From Parvularcula sp964219355 (GTDB lineage: Bacteria; Pseudomonadota; Alphaproteobacteria; Caulobacterales; Parvularculaceae), in contig CAXPOZ010000004.1 of NCBI GenBank assembly GCA_964219355.1, positions 248,001-312,000 of the forward strand: a stretch of 64,000 nt of DNA, read 5' to 3'. Position 1 is the first letter of the stretch; the number at the start of each line of letters is the position of its first letter. The notes beneath the pieces were generated by a model. It did not search any database, had not been told where the DNA came from, and was given only the letters and a program-made list of their open reading frames with translations. Position numbers and translations under genes: made by a program. Positions 41,554-50,305 of the stretch are shown here, piece by piece.

Positions 41554-41973
41554 ATGAGGATTACCGACACGCTGCTGATCGACGAAAATGAGCTGGAGGA
41601 GGCTTTCGCCCGCGCCTCCGGCCCCGGCGGGCAGAAGGTCAACAAGGTCGAGACGGCGGTGCAGCTGCGGTTCCGCCTCAGCGCAAATACCTCAATCCCC
41701 GAGGACGCAAAGCTCCGCCTGCGCCGTATGGCGGGCTCGCGGCTGACCAAAGACGGCGATATCCTGATCGAGGCATCGACACATCGCCGTCAGGGCGTCA
41801 ATCGTGACGAGGCCCGGCGCAAGCTCGCCGCCCTCATCCGCGCGGCCCTCCCCCGCCCCAAAACGCGAATCGCCACCAAGCCGACAAAGGCGTCAGTCCG
41901 CCGCCGGCTCGATGACAAGAAAAAACGGGGCCTACTGAAGAAAGGCCGCAGCGGGGATATGACGGGGGAGTGA
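41554..41973 (+). CDS. arfB: Peptidyl-tRNA hydrolase ArfB
   Basis: A 139-residue ribosome rescue factor. The catalytic GGQ motif lies in RASGPGGQKVNK (residues about 20-31), and a basic lysine/arginine-rich C-terminal tail (KKKRGLLKKGRSG) is the part that enters the empty mRNA channel. It releases stalled ribosomes without a stop codon. The start is the ATG at 41554 because MRITDTLLIDENEL is the family N-terminus; the extension to a TTG at 41515 is rejected. It is a single gene. Confidence 0.93.
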   Translation: MRITDTLLIDENELEEAFARASGPGGQKVNKVETAVQLRFRLSANTSIPEDAKLRLRRMAGSRLTKDGDILIEASTHRRQGVNRDEARRKLAALIRAALPRPKTRIATKPTKASVRRRLDDKKKRGLLKKGRSGDMTGE

Positions 41974-42034
41974 GGAGCACGATGTCTGATCAAAGCGTGC
42001 AATGCTGTACTCCGCCGCGCATATTCGCCGTCGG

Positions 42035-43057
42035 TCAGTATCCGTACCGTAATGATAACAGCGCCTGCAATTCATCCCGGTTGAGCAGCGGGATAGTCTC
42101 GAGCGTGACCACGGCTTCGTTGTAATTGATGCCAAGGTTTGCCGACAGGCCGCGGGCGAGGAAATATTGCGCGCCAAGGGCGCCCGATGCCTCCTCTTCC
42201 CCCTCGATCTCGCCGTAATGCCCTTCGGCGGACAGGACGATATTTCCGAACTGATACTGCCAGCCTGCCGATGAGTACCACCGCTCCGCCTCAACCCCCA
42301 GGGCCTCAAGACGCTCCGTACCTAGACCAATACTGATATTGCGGCGACCATAGCTGTGCTCGAATGTGCCGGTCACGGCATCCGTTTCAAAGACAGTCAC
42401 CCCGTCATCGGCGCGGAAATCACCATTGGTGTATCGCAGGCCATAGCGGTAGCCCGCAACGCCAACCGGCCGTGCCCACACCCAGCCAAAATCAACATCA
42501 CCATGCTCATCAATAATCGTGCTCATCCGCGAGGGGCCGAACTGCCCGACATATCCGCCGCCCCAGTCATCCAAGCCGCCGAGCGGGCCGTCAAAAGCGA
42601 GCCGGGCATTCCCGGCGCCGCGAAGCCGCCTCGTCTCTTCCTTTACGATATCTGCGACTTCGCCGCCGACAATGGTTCCCCATGATCCGCTGATGAACCC
42701 AGCAATATTATCCGTATAGCTATCTTCGTCGAAGATGGTTTCATATTGCCCGAAATAGGCAAGCCCGACATTCCACCGGATTGGCAATTGCGTCACCGCG
42801 CTCATCTCGAAATTCGTCGTGAGCCTGCCGTCGAGATCATCTTTCCTCGAATCATTGAGGTCAGCATCAAGCGCGCCGTCGATCAGGCCGTTCAGGCTGA
42901 AGGTGATATCACCGAATTGGGCGGCAAGGGGCTCCTCAAAGGAGGAAAGCCGCTCCCCATTCAGGCGGAAATCCTGGGTCATGGCGGAGGCAGCAAGGGC
43001 GGCGCTGCCACAGGATACAGCAAGGCCGCCCGCAAGCCGTCTGATGAAAAGACGCAT
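42035..43057 (-). CDS. Porin-like outer-membrane beta-barrel protein
   Basis: A 340-residue exported protein with a signal peptide (residues 1-27, cleaved near ASAMT). It shows a regular alternation of hydrophobic/aromatic and glycine-containing strands and a C-terminal residue pair ending YGY, typical of outer-membrane barrels. An N-terminal part resembling porins (DFRLNGERL, then the barrel from about residue 50) is visible. A specific channel family cannot be named. It follows the vanadium-haloperoxidase-like gene after three bases and is probably cotranscribed. Confidence 0.75.
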   Translation of the reverse strand: MRLFIRRLAGGLAVSCGSAALAASAMTQDFRLNGERLSSFEEPLAAQFGDITFSLNGLIDGALDADLNDSRKDDLDGRLTTNFEMSAVTQLPIRWNVGLAYFGQYETIFDEDSYTDNIAGFISGSWGTIVGGEVADIVKEETRRLRGAGNARLAFDGPLGGLDDWGGGYVGQFGPSRMSTIIDEHGDVDFGWVWARPVGVAGYRYGLRYTNGDFRADDGVTVFETDAVTGTFEHSYGRRNISIGLGTERLEALGVEAERWYSSAGWQYQFGNIVLSAEGHYGEIEGEEEASGALGAQYFLARGLSANLGINYNEAVVTLETIPLLNRDELQALLSLRYGY

Positions 43058-43060
43058 CGC

Positions 43061-44503
43061 TCAGACTTTCCTCTGGAACATGGTTTCAAATGCCTGCTGC
43101 GCGATCTGGCGGCCCGCCTTCATCGCGGCGGTGTGATCAAGCCGCCAATGCACCCCGCCATAAAGCCGGCTCCACCCGTTCTCCTCGGCGGCCTGCGACA
43201 GGCTGGTCCATGTCCGGCGTGCACCGACAATCTGGGGCCAGCCGACCTGATCGGGGGACTCATGGGAGAAGGTGACTTTGTCCGTGCCCAAAAGCAGCGC
43301 GGTCATTTCCGTCCCGGCCGCCCCGAAGGTCGAGTGCCCGGAAGTATAGGACGGGAAATTCGGTGTCGGGATGAAACTTTCCCAACCGGCATCCTCAACA
43401 ATCCGTTTGTCAGGATTACCGAATGCGGCCGACCGTGTCCGGATCGCTGTTGAGGGCCGCAGAATGTCATGATGATATTTGCTGTCCCAGGAATTGATAG
43501 CCGCATCGCATTGCGTCATGCCCAGAAGCGCGAACGCCCTTGCCGTATCAAGAAAATCAAACCCGCGCGACTGAAGCACCTGAACAGCGATGAAAAGGAA
43601 GTGTCCGGGCGGCGTAATGCCCCACGGGCCATCTTCCCAGAAAAGCGCGATTTCAGACTGATCCTCCGTACGCAGGGTACTTTTGGTCCCGCCAATCTGC
43701 CTGATGAGATCAAAGTCCTCGGCAAATTCAGGGCTGGCCGGATCATAAAAGGGCTCGGGCCGGAACTGGCCTGTATGGCGCAGTGTCCAGGGCTTGATAT
43801 GCCCGAATCCCGGATAAAGGCCGCGGCCATAGCTTGAAATTCTCGGGCCCGTCTGAACGCCATAGGCGGCACTCGTCGGATCCCAGTTCATCTGATCGGT
43901 ACGGCGTGGATACCGGCCCAGATAATAGTCTACCTTATTTGGCTCCGCGCCGTCGCGTGTTCGCATGCGAACGATTTCAAGCCCAACGCGGCGCCCCCAT
44001 TCGGCGCCGAGCGTTTTGGCCGCCCCATCGGGGATCCTGTTCAGGAATGTCTTGCGTTCAAAGATAAAGGGCTGCTGGAAATTCTCAGCTGCCGCAGCGG
44101 CAAAGGCGGCGCCATAAGCCGCTTCTGGATCGGCGCCTTTGGGTCCCCTGCCGATGCCGTAAGGCTCCTCATACCGTCCGATAATGGCGTTGGCGGCCAG
44201 AAAGCCCGCAACCATCGGCGCGGCGTAATTATAGGCCGCACGCGGCGGCGCGACGCGCTGGTCCCGCGTCTGCTGCAGGACGATATCGACCCAGTGATAG
44301 ACCGTGTTGTGATTTTTCGGCTCCAGTACCGCCGTCAGATAGGACGGTGATGTCCCAAAATCTGACGCACACCCCGTCAGGAATGCCCCTGTCCCGAGCG
44401 CCGCGGCGCCCAGTTTCAGCATATCCCTTCGGTTTATGTGAGCCCTATCCGAAACTGCTTCATCCGGCAGTGACTGCCGGGCAGGAAATTGCTGTCTGTC
44501 CAC
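43061..44503 (-). CDS. Vanadium-haloperoxidase/PAP2-family Tat lipoprotein
   Basis: A 480-residue exported protein of the vanadium-dependent haloperoxidase/PAP2 superfamily. The three metal-site blocks are visible in order: K-x6-RP in SKYHHDILRPS, SGH in FPSYTSGHSTFG, and SR-x5-H-x3-D in SRLYGGVHWRLD. The N-terminus has a twin-arginine motif (R25-R26 in INRRDMLKL) and a lipobox ending TGC, so it should be exported folded and lipidated. The start is the GTG at 44503 with AGGGG six bases upstream, not an ATG 14 codons earlier. It could be a haloperoxidase or an acid phosphatase. The barrel gene is three bases downstream. Confidence 0.85.
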   Translation of the reverse strand: MDRQQFPARQSLPDEAVSDRAHINRRDMLKLGAAALGTGAFLTGCASDFGTSPSYLTAVLEPKNHNTVYHWVDIVLQQTRDQRVAPPRAAYNYAAPMVAGFLAANAIIGRYEEPYGIGRGPKGADPEAAYGAAFAAAAAENFQQPFIFERKTFLNRIPDGAAKTLGAEWGRRVGLEIVRMRTRDGAEPNKVDYYLGRYPRRTDQMNWDPTSAAYGVQTGPRISSYGRGLYPGFGHIKPWTLRHTGQFRPEPFYDPASPEFAEDFDLIRQIGGTKSTLRTEDQSEIALFWEDGPWGITPPGHFLFIAVQVLQSRGFDFLDTARAFALLGMTQCDAAINSWDSKYHHDILRPSTAIRTRSAAFGNPDKRIVEDAGWESFIPTPNFPSYTSGHSTFGAAGTEMTALLLGTDKVTFSHESPDQVGWPQIVGARRTWTSLSQAAEENGWSRLYGGVHWRLDHTAAMKAGRQIAQQAFETMFQRKV

Positions 44504-44571
44504 ATTTTGCCCCTGTTTCCAATACGCCGGAAACGTCGGGGCCATTATGCCCTGATAAGATGAAGGTTATC

Positions 44572-45021
44572 TCAATCTTGCCGCAACACTCGCGTGACCG
44601 TCTCATCGAGCGTTGAGAGGAACCGCGAGCGGTCCTTTTTCTGAAATGGCGGCGGGCCGCCGATCTGATCGCCGCCACCCCGCAAATCCGCCATCACCGC
44701 GCGTGTGGCAATCGCGCCGCCGATGGAATCCTCCGTGAACGGCTTTCCATTTGGCGCCAGTACTGCTGCGGCACCTGCTTTCAGGCACCGGTCCGCGAGC
44801 AGGATATCCGCCGTGATGACGATATCGCTGGGGGTGACAAGCTCAACGATCCGGTCATCGGCGGCATCAAAGCCGTCACTGACGACTTCAATAGTGATCA
44901 GCGCATGTTGCGGAAGACGCAGATAGGCATTGGCGACGAGCTTGACCGGCACCTGATAGCGGAAGGCGACCTTGTAGATTTCTTCCTTGACCGGGCAGGC
45001 ATCGGCATCAACGAGGATCAT
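44572..45021 (-). CDS. YaiI/YqxD family (DUF188) protein
   Basis: A 149-residue protein of the YaiI/YqxD family. The start ILVDADACPVKEEIYKVA, the block VSDGFDAADDRIVELVTPSDIVITADILLAD and GGPPPFQKKDRSRFL near the C-terminus are diagnostic. The structure is related to PIN-like nucleases, but the activity is not established. It follows the YmdB-like phosphoesterase after eight bases and precedes the haloperoxidase gene, within a probable minus-strand operon. Confidence 0.9.
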   Translation of the reverse strand: MILVDADACPVKEEIYKVAFRYQVPVKLVANAYLRLPQHALITIEVVSDGFDAADDRIVELVTPSDIVITADILLADRCLKAGAAAVLAPNGKPFTEDSIGGAIATRAVMADLRGGGDQIGGPPPFQKKDRSRFLSTLDETVTRVLRQD

Positions 45022-45029
45022 GAAGCCCC

Positions 45030-45848
45030 CTATCGCGCTGGCGGCAAGGTTTCAGCCAGCCGCCCGCCAACCCGCAGAGCCCAGGCGCCGGTCGAAAGGC
45101 CCGTTTTATCATCCGTGTCCACGACAATGCCGCAGATGGTCGCCGGACCCGCCGCTGGCTGCATCCGCGCGGAGCGCATCTTGGTCACGAGTTGTTCAAT
45201 CGGCACGGTTTTGTCCATGCCGATCACGCTGTCATAATCGCCGCACATGCCGGCATCGGTCTGATAGGCCGTGCCCGCCGGCAGCACCTGCACATCAGCG
45301 GTCGGCACATGGGTGTGCGAGCCGCAGACCAGCGACACCCGACCGTCAAGATAGTGGCCTACGGAGTATTTCTCGCTTGATGCCTCGGCATGGACATCAA
45401 CGACGATGGCATCCGCCTCGCGGCCCAGCTTCACCCCTTCAAGCTCGCGTTCGATCGCGGGCACCATGTCATCGACGGGGTTCATGAAACGCTGGCCATG
45501 CACCTGGATCACCAGCACCTGACGCCCATCGCGCGAGGTATAAAGCCCCGCCCCGCGTCCCGGATTCGAGGCCGGATAATTGGCGGGCCGAAGAAGCCGC
45601 GTCTCCTGATCGAAAAAGGGGATCTCATCGCGTTGGTCGAAGGCATGGTTGCCGGTGGTCAGGCAGTCCGCGCCCGCATCGAAGAGGTCTTCGGCGATGC
45701 CGCGCGTGATGCCGAACCCGCCGGCGGCGTTCTCCGCATTGATGATGATGAAATCGAGCCCGAGAGAGCGCCGCAGCTCCGGCAGCTGGCCAATCACGGC
45801 CTCGCGGCCCGTCCGGCCCATAATGTCCCCCAGAAATGCGATCCGCAT
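45030..45848 (-). CDS. YmdB-like metallophosphoesterase (TIGR00282)
   Basis: A 272-residue calcineurin-like phosphoesterase. The N-terminal FLGDIMGRTGREAV carries the first metal ligands, followed by NAENAAGGFGI, TTGNHAFDQ near residue 70 and GSHTHVPTADVQVLPAGTAYQTDAGM near residue 180. The family includes YmdB, which hydrolyses 2',3'-cyclic mononucleotides and affects development in Bacillus. It is the first gene of the run YmdB-like, YaiI-like, haloperoxidase-like, porin-like. Confidence 0.92.
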   Translation of the reverse strand: MRIAFLGDIMGRTGREAVIGQLPELRRSLGLDFIIINAENAAGGFGITRGIAEDLFDAGADCLTTGNHAFDQRDEIPFFDQETRLLRPANYPASNPGRGAGLYTSRDGRQVLVIQVHGQRFMNPVDDMVPAIERELEGVKLGREADAIVVDVHAEASSEKYSVGHYLDGRVSLVCGSHTHVPTADVQVLPAGTAYQTDAGMCGDYDSVIGMDKTVPIEQLVTKMRSARMQPAAGPATICGIVVDTDDKTGLSTGAWALRVGGRLAETLPPAR

Positions 45849-45948
45849 GAAAGCTCCTTCACCACCCCCTTACTCCAAGCGCGTTACCACCAGATGAGGA
45901 AACTGACGACCCCCCGGGGGATCGCCTTTTGCGTGAAAGGAGGTCCGT

Positions 45949-46686
45949 CTAGTAAACCCCTGGCACGACCCGCGGCGTTGACCGCTGATAGGCACGGTAT
46001 GCCTCACCCAGCTCTTTCACCAGTGTCCGTTCCTCAAAATAGATGCCGACCAGCACATAGACCGTCATCGCCAGATTGAAGATGAGACGGCTCACCGTCA
46101 GGACCGGCACTGACCACAGCGCGATCAGGACACCCGTCATCATCGGATGACGCACCAGCCTGTAGAGAAATGGTGTACGGAAGATATCGCCCTTCGGCTG
46201 CACGTGCCGCACCATCTGATAGGCCTGCTGGAGCCCGAAAAGCTGGAAATGGTTGATCAGGAAGGAGGAGAAAAGAACGATCCCCCATCCGAAGAAATAA
46301 CTCCCGGTCAGGATCTGTCCCCAGGGCGTGCCCGATAAATCCCACAAGCCCCCGCCGACCGGACGCCAGAACAGGACCAGCCCCGCCGTCATCAGGGCAA
46401 CAAATAACAGATAGGTGCTGCGTTCAATCGCGGGCGGTACGATCTTTGTCCAGACGGTTTTGAAGACCGAGCTGGCCATGAAACTATGCTGGATCCCCCA
46501 GATCAAGATCAGTGCCAGATTGAGATATATCGCAGCCGGACCGGCCCATTGCGGGGCCAGCCCGGAGGCGGTGTTGATCGTCACCGGGACATAAAGGTCG
46601 GCGATGAAGAGGATCAGATAGATCAGTGTACCAACACCGATCGCATAGGATAAAAGGCTGTAACCGAAGACGAATGTTTTGGACAT
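45949..46686 (-). CDS. MddA-like methanethiol S-methyltransferase (membrane)
   Basis: A 245-residue polytopic protein of the isoprenylcysteine methyltransferase-like group. The blocks IWGIQHSFMAS near residue 63, FGLQQAYQMVRHV near 152, RLVRHPMMTGVLIALW near 177 and FEERTLVKELGEAYRAYQ near 218 match MddA and NnrU-type proteins. MddA makes dimethyl sulfide from methanethiol and SAM. The ATG at 46686 has AGGAGAG eight bases upstream, and a 19-codon extension is rejected. Which substrate it uses is inferred from family only. It follows the tautomerase gene across an 87-base gap. Confidence 0.75.
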   Translation of the reverse strand: MSKTFVFGYSLLSYAIGVGTLIYLILFIADLYVPVTINTASGLAPQWAGPAAIYLNLALILIWGIQHSFMASSVFKTVWTKIVPPAIERSTYLLFVALMTAGLVLFWRPVGGGLWDLSGTPWGQILTGSYFFGWGIVLFSSFLINHFQLFGLQQAYQMVRHVQPKGDIFRTPFLYRLVRHPMMTGVLIALWSVPVLTVSRLIFNLAMTVYVLVGIYFEERTLVKELGEAYRAYQRSTPRVVPGVY

Positions 46687-46773
46687 GAGGTCTCTCTCCT
46701 GAAGGGGGCGGCCATCCCCGTTCGCGAGCAGCGGGAAACACACCGGCTGCGCAAAGAGGATGGCCGGGCTGCG

Positions 46774-46998
46774 TCAGGCAGCTTTGCCTGCGGCCAGAGC
46801 GTGAACGGCCGTAGCATTCAGCAGATTGCCGCCGATGGCCCAGTCATTGCCCTTCACTTCGTTGATCCGGACCCAGGTGACCTGGCGCATATTCTCGCCC
46901 TCGACGGCGACCATCGCGTCAGTCACGCGCTGGATCATGTCTTCTTTCTGGGCCGGGGTGAAAACGTCTTCAATCACGTCAATCGTCACAAGTGGCAT
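46774..46998 (-). CDS. 4-oxalocrotonate tautomerase-like small protein
   Basis: A 74-residue tautomerase-fold protein with the N-terminal proline after the start (MPLVTIDVIEDVF). The block NMRQVTWVRINEV near residue 36 is the family beta strand. The start is the ATG at 46998, because AAGGAAG lies just upstream and the catalytic proline becomes residue 2. A much longer minus frame reaching 47553 is opposite the regulator and is rejected. It is divergent from the winged-helix/TPR regulator, with 136 bases between them that hold both promoters. Confidence 0.85.
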   Translation of the reverse strand: MPLVTIDVIEDVFTPAQKEDMIQRVTDAMVAVEGENMRQVTWVRINEVKGNDWAIGGNLLNATAVHALAAGKAA

Positions 46999-47134
46999 GG
47001 TATCTTCCTTTTTGCTGGCCTCGGCAGACAGCGCCGCGGCATCTGCAACACCCCTAGCGGTCGGGACGGGGCCAATCCTGAAGGAGGCATGGAGAGTTGG
47101 TGGAGATTGCCTGAATTGCGCTATACTTGGCGCG

Positions 47135-48709
47135 ATGATCCATTCATTTGGCATATTCGAGCTCGATATTGATGCAGTGGAGCTGCGCCGGGAGGGCGCG
47201 GCTGTGCCCATCGAGCCGCAGGTCTTTGCGCTGATCGTCCTCCTGATCGAGAACCGCCACCGGATGGTCTCGAAGGATGAGATCATCGAGACCATCTGGA
47301 ATGGCCGCATCGTCTCTGAATCCGCCCTGACCAGCCGCATCAAGTCGGCACGAAAGGCGCTCGGCGATGATGGGAAAGCACAAAAGCTGATCCGCACCGT
47401 GCACGGAATGGGCTTCCGCTTTGTGGGAGAGCTTGATCTGCCTGCGGTGAAGGCCATCATCACCGCTGAACCCGAAATAGCGCCCGCGCCAGTCGGGGCC
47501 CCCTCAGCCAAGCCGTCAATTGCCGTCCTCCCCTTTCGCCAGATCGGCGTCATGGGCCCCTATGCCGGGATCTCGGACGCCATTCCCTATGAGCTGATAT
47601 CCTCCCTCTCCCGCCTTCGCTGGCTGAAGGTCATCGCGCGGGGCTCCTCCTTCCGCCTCCGCTCAGCCGATCCCGACCTTGCCGAAATCGGCCGGTTGCT
47701 TGGCGTCCGTTATTGCGTCTCGGGCGCGGTCGAAGTTCAGGGATCGAACATCTCCGTCACCGTCGATCTGGCAGAAACCGAAAGCGGCACCGCTCTCTGG
47801 GGAGAGCGGTATGACGCCCGGATCGAAGATGTTCACACCGTCAGAGAAGAAATCAGCTCACGTATCGTCGCGGCTCTCGAAATTCAGATTTCCGCGAATG
47901 AGGCGCAGGCCGCGCGGCTCAAATCTCCTGACAGCCTTGATGCGTGGTCGGCCTATCATCTGGGGCTCCAGCATCTCTACCGCTTCACGGACACGAATAA
48001 CGCAAAAGCGCTTGGTCTATTTCAGCGGGCCGTCAGTCTCGAACCTGATTTTGCGCGGGCCCATGCGGGGCTTTCCTCTGCGCATTTCCAGAACGCTTTC
48101 CTGCGATACGTACCGGACCGCCGCCAATCCGCCCTTCTTGCGCGAAAGCATGCCGAGCTTGGCCTCGAACATGACCCGCTCGATCCGTTTGCGAACTTTT
48201 CGATGGGCCGGGCCCACTGGGTCGAGGACAATGTCCTCGGCGGCATTGGATGGCTTGAGCAATCAGTCTCGCTCAGCCCCAATTATGCACAAGGCGTCTA
48301 TGCCCGTGCCTGGGCCGAGACGATTGTGGGCAGAGCCAGGACCGGCGCTGAGATCGTCGAGACCGCGCTGTCGCTCAGCCCGCTCGATCCCTTCCGCTAT
48401 GGCATGCTGGGGGTGAAGGCCTTCGCGCATATGATGGAAGGGGAGTATACGGAAGGCGCGAGGTTGGCCGATGCCTCCGCCAGCAGCCCCGGTGCCCATG
48501 CGCTGATCGCGGCAATCGCGGTTGCCGCTCATGAGATGAATGGAGACAGGGAGAAGGCCGGCCACTGGCTGCGCAGCGCCCTCGCCCGCAAACCCGACCT
48601 CAGCTGTACTGAATTCTTCCAGGCCTTCCCGTTCGATGACGCCCGCCTCAGGGCCGACATCACCCGCGCCCTAGTCGCAAACGGAATTCCTGAGAAACCA
48701 GCGCTTTAG
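47135..48709 (+). CDS. Winged-helix/TolB-like/TPR transcriptional regulator
   Basis: A 524-residue protein. The N-terminal winged-helix domain (OmpR/PhoB type: VPIEPQVFALIVLLIENRHR, then SALTSRIKSARKALGDDG and IRTVHGMGFRF, residues 1-105) binds DNA. A short linker leads to a TolB/FlgO-like region (SIAVLPFRQIGV and GRLLGVRYCVSGAV, residues about 127-240), then TPR repeats (about 270-500). There is no membrane segment, unlike CadC, so it is a cytoplasmic regulator. The start is the ATG at 47135; an upstream frame opening is rejected. It may control the divergent tautomerase/MddA-like genes, judged by position. Confidence 0.82.
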   Translation: MIHSFGIFELDIDAVELRREGAAVPIEPQVFALIVLLIENRHRMVSKDEIIETIWNGRIVSESALTSRIKSARKALGDDGKAQKLIRTVHGMGFRFVGELDLPAVKAIITAEPEIAPAPVGAPSAKPSIAVLPFRQIGVMGPYAGISDAIPYELISSLSRLRWLKVIARGSSFRLRSADPDLAEIGRLLGVRYCVSGAVEVQGSNISVTVDLAETESGTALWGERYDARIEDVHTVREEISSRIVAALEIQISANEAQAARLKSPDSLDAWSAYHLGLQHLYRFTDTNNAKALGLFQRAVSLEPDFARAHAGLSSAHFQNAFLRYVPDRRQSALLARKHAELGLEHDPLDPFANFSMGRAHWVEDNVLGGIGWLEQSVSLSPNYAQGVYARAWAETIVGRARTGAEIVETALSLSPLDPFRYGMLGVKAFAHMMEGEYTEGARLADASASSPGAHALIAAIAVAAHEMNGDREKAGHWLRSALARKPDLSCTEFFQAFPFDDARLRADITRALVANGIPEKPAL

Positions 48710-48744
48710 CTGGTCCCCCATGAATATTCTGGATCTAATTTGAG

Positions 48745-48763
48745 GTCAGCCCGTCTGGCTGAC
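48745..48763 (-). terminator. Stem overlapping the stop of the sugar methyltransferase
   Basis: GTCAGCC-CGTCT-GGCTGAC is a seven-base perfect stem covering the last codons and stop of the minus-strand methyltransferase gene. Only a loose AT stretch follows, so it is a weak candidate terminator. Confidence 0.3.
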
Positions 48764-50053
48764 AACGCGGAGGCCCGGCCCCCGTCCGCCGCGCATCGCG
48801 GCCAGCGCCGCGCGCAGCGTTTCGACACTGCCCGGCCCATCCGTGACAGCCAGTGCACGGCCAAGCTCAGCGGCGTAATTCTCGCGCGTGACAACAGTCA
48901 GCTCGGGCTCAAAGAAGACAACCCGCATCCCCGCCATGATCTGATCGTACCAGCGCTCCAGCGTTTCGCGGCGGCGCCATGCCGGCGCAATCAGCACATC
49001 GGCCGGTGCATCCTGCGCCATGTCCTCGGTGATGACTTCCGGGAAGCCTTCACGCGGTACGGCGCCAATATGGGCACTGATCACATCATAACCAAAATCA
49101 GCCGCGCTGAGCGTCGCAAAGACCGGCGCATCCGTGCCCAGAACATAGGCATGTTCATCGGCGCGGATCATCGCATCACGCATCGACGCAATCTCGCGGT
49201 GAAGCGCGGCCAGCCGCATCGAATAGGCCCCCACGGCCTGACGGCCGGTCAGGGCCAGCGAGCATTCCTCATCCCAGAGTCGGGCCAGATGATCGAGCCA
49301 GGGCTCGTAATCATGACCACGGTAATCCTCATGCACCATAAAGAGGCGGATTGAGCCGGCAGCCCGTTCCGTCATTGTCCCCCGGATAATCCGGAACCCC
49401 GCCCCGCGAGCCAGCTTTTCAAGCTGCGCGAGGGAATAGATCGCATTGGCATCGGCATGGAACGGGCTTGCCAGCGTCCGCGTCAAAGCGAGCGCCGCAT
49501 AAGGTGTCTCGATGACGAAAACCCCGTCCTCGACCAAGAGCCCGCGAGCGGCTTCAAACACCGCCCTCGGATCATTCTGCGTTTCAAGATAGCCGATCGC
49601 CGTGATGACATCGTAGCCGTCCGGCGCCTCTTCGAGCAGCCGGGCCTGGCATTCCTCATCAAGCAAGTCAGCGGCAATGCCGGTGCCCCAATCGGTCGGC
49701 CCTGCCCATTCCAGCCGTTCATCGAGCCCCACCGGCGCAACCCAGCGCGGATAAGCCGACAGAAGATCCCCATCCCCACACCCCAGATCCAGCGCGTGCC
49801 CCTCACGCGTTGAGATCATTTCAAGGACGCTGCCCACAACGTCGCGCAGGCGATATTGCTCCGTCCACGAAAGGTTCAGCGAAGAGCTGCCCAGCTCCTC
49901 TGTTCCCACGGTTGCCCGCTGCAGCAGGCCGCAGCCATTCTCGCCTTTATTGTCACCGCAATAGACCCAGGCATTCTGGGTATCCAGCGTGAACGCCGGG
50001 CTAAGATGCTTACCACCACATAGACGGCATACGGACTGAAAACTGGATGTCAT
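48746..50053 (-). CDS. Sugar-type class I SAM methyltransferase
   Basis: A 435-residue methyltransferase with an N-terminal zinc-type cysteine cluster (CRLCGG, then YCGDNKGENGCG). A SAM-binding motif ALDLGCGDGDLL lies near residue 86, with conserved IETPYAALALTRTLASP near 190. The C-terminal domain resembles those of sugar C-methyltransferases (Methyltransf_13/14). The ATG at 50053 is preferred over a GTG eight codons upstream because GAGGTGG lies ten bases before it and the cysteine cluster follows directly. The divergent galU suggests a nucleotide-sugar context. Confidence 0.78.
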   Translation of the reverse strand: MTSSFQSVCRLCGGKHLSPAFTLDTQNAWVYCGDNKGENGCGLLQRATVGTEELGSSSLNLSWTEQYRLRDVVGSVLEMISTREGHALDLGCGDGDLLSAYPRWVAPVGLDERLEWAGPTDWGTGIAADLLDEECQARLLEEAPDGYDVITAIGYLETQNDPRAVFEAARGLLVEDGVFVIETPYAALALTRTLASPFHADANAIYSLAQLEKLARGAGFRIIRGTMTERAAGSIRLFMVHEDYRGHDYEPWLDHLARLWDEECSLALTGRQAVGAYSMRLAALHREIASMRDAMIRADEHAYVLGTDAPVFATLSAADFGYDVISAHIGAVPREGFPEVITEDMAQDAPADVLIAPAWRRRETLERWYDQIMAGMRVVFFEPELTVVTRENYAAELGRALAVTDGPGSVETLRAALAAMRGGRGPGLRVVSQTG

Positions 50054-50305
50054 TAGGAACGAACCACCTCGCTGCACGAGAGAGGTTCTGCACCATTACA
50101 GTTAAATCACGATGAAGCCGACGTTCAGACATTGGCAGGGAGTCTTAAGAATATCCGACCAAATGCGCTGCCATCGTATACGAATCTTTGCGGGGCTCCG
50201 TCGCCTCAAACCGCAGCGTTACGGGGCCGTCTCTTGTTCCTGCCCGCTCTGGGCGCTATCGGATATCAAAACATCCGGCCTTTGGCCCACCCTGGGAGCT
50301 TTACC
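50054..50305. other. Divergent control region between methyltransferase and galU
   Basis: This gap of 252 bases separates the methyltransferase start (50053, minus) from the galU start (50306, plus). I find no ORF that I trust, although an open frame extends upstream of galU through it. No clear repeat or hairpin stands out; promoters for both genes presumably lie here. Confidence 0.4.

Noticed and set aside
45878..45948. The CCCCCCGGGGG palindrome near 45.9 kb as a terminator
   Set aside because: The GC palindrome has no loop and would not fold into a stable hairpin of useful length, and no T run follows.
47000..47553. A long minus extension of the tautomerase gene (total 259 codons)
   Set aside because: The extension overlaps the winged-helix/TPR regulator on the other strand, and the tautomerase needs its proline as the second residue, which the ATG at 46998 supplies.
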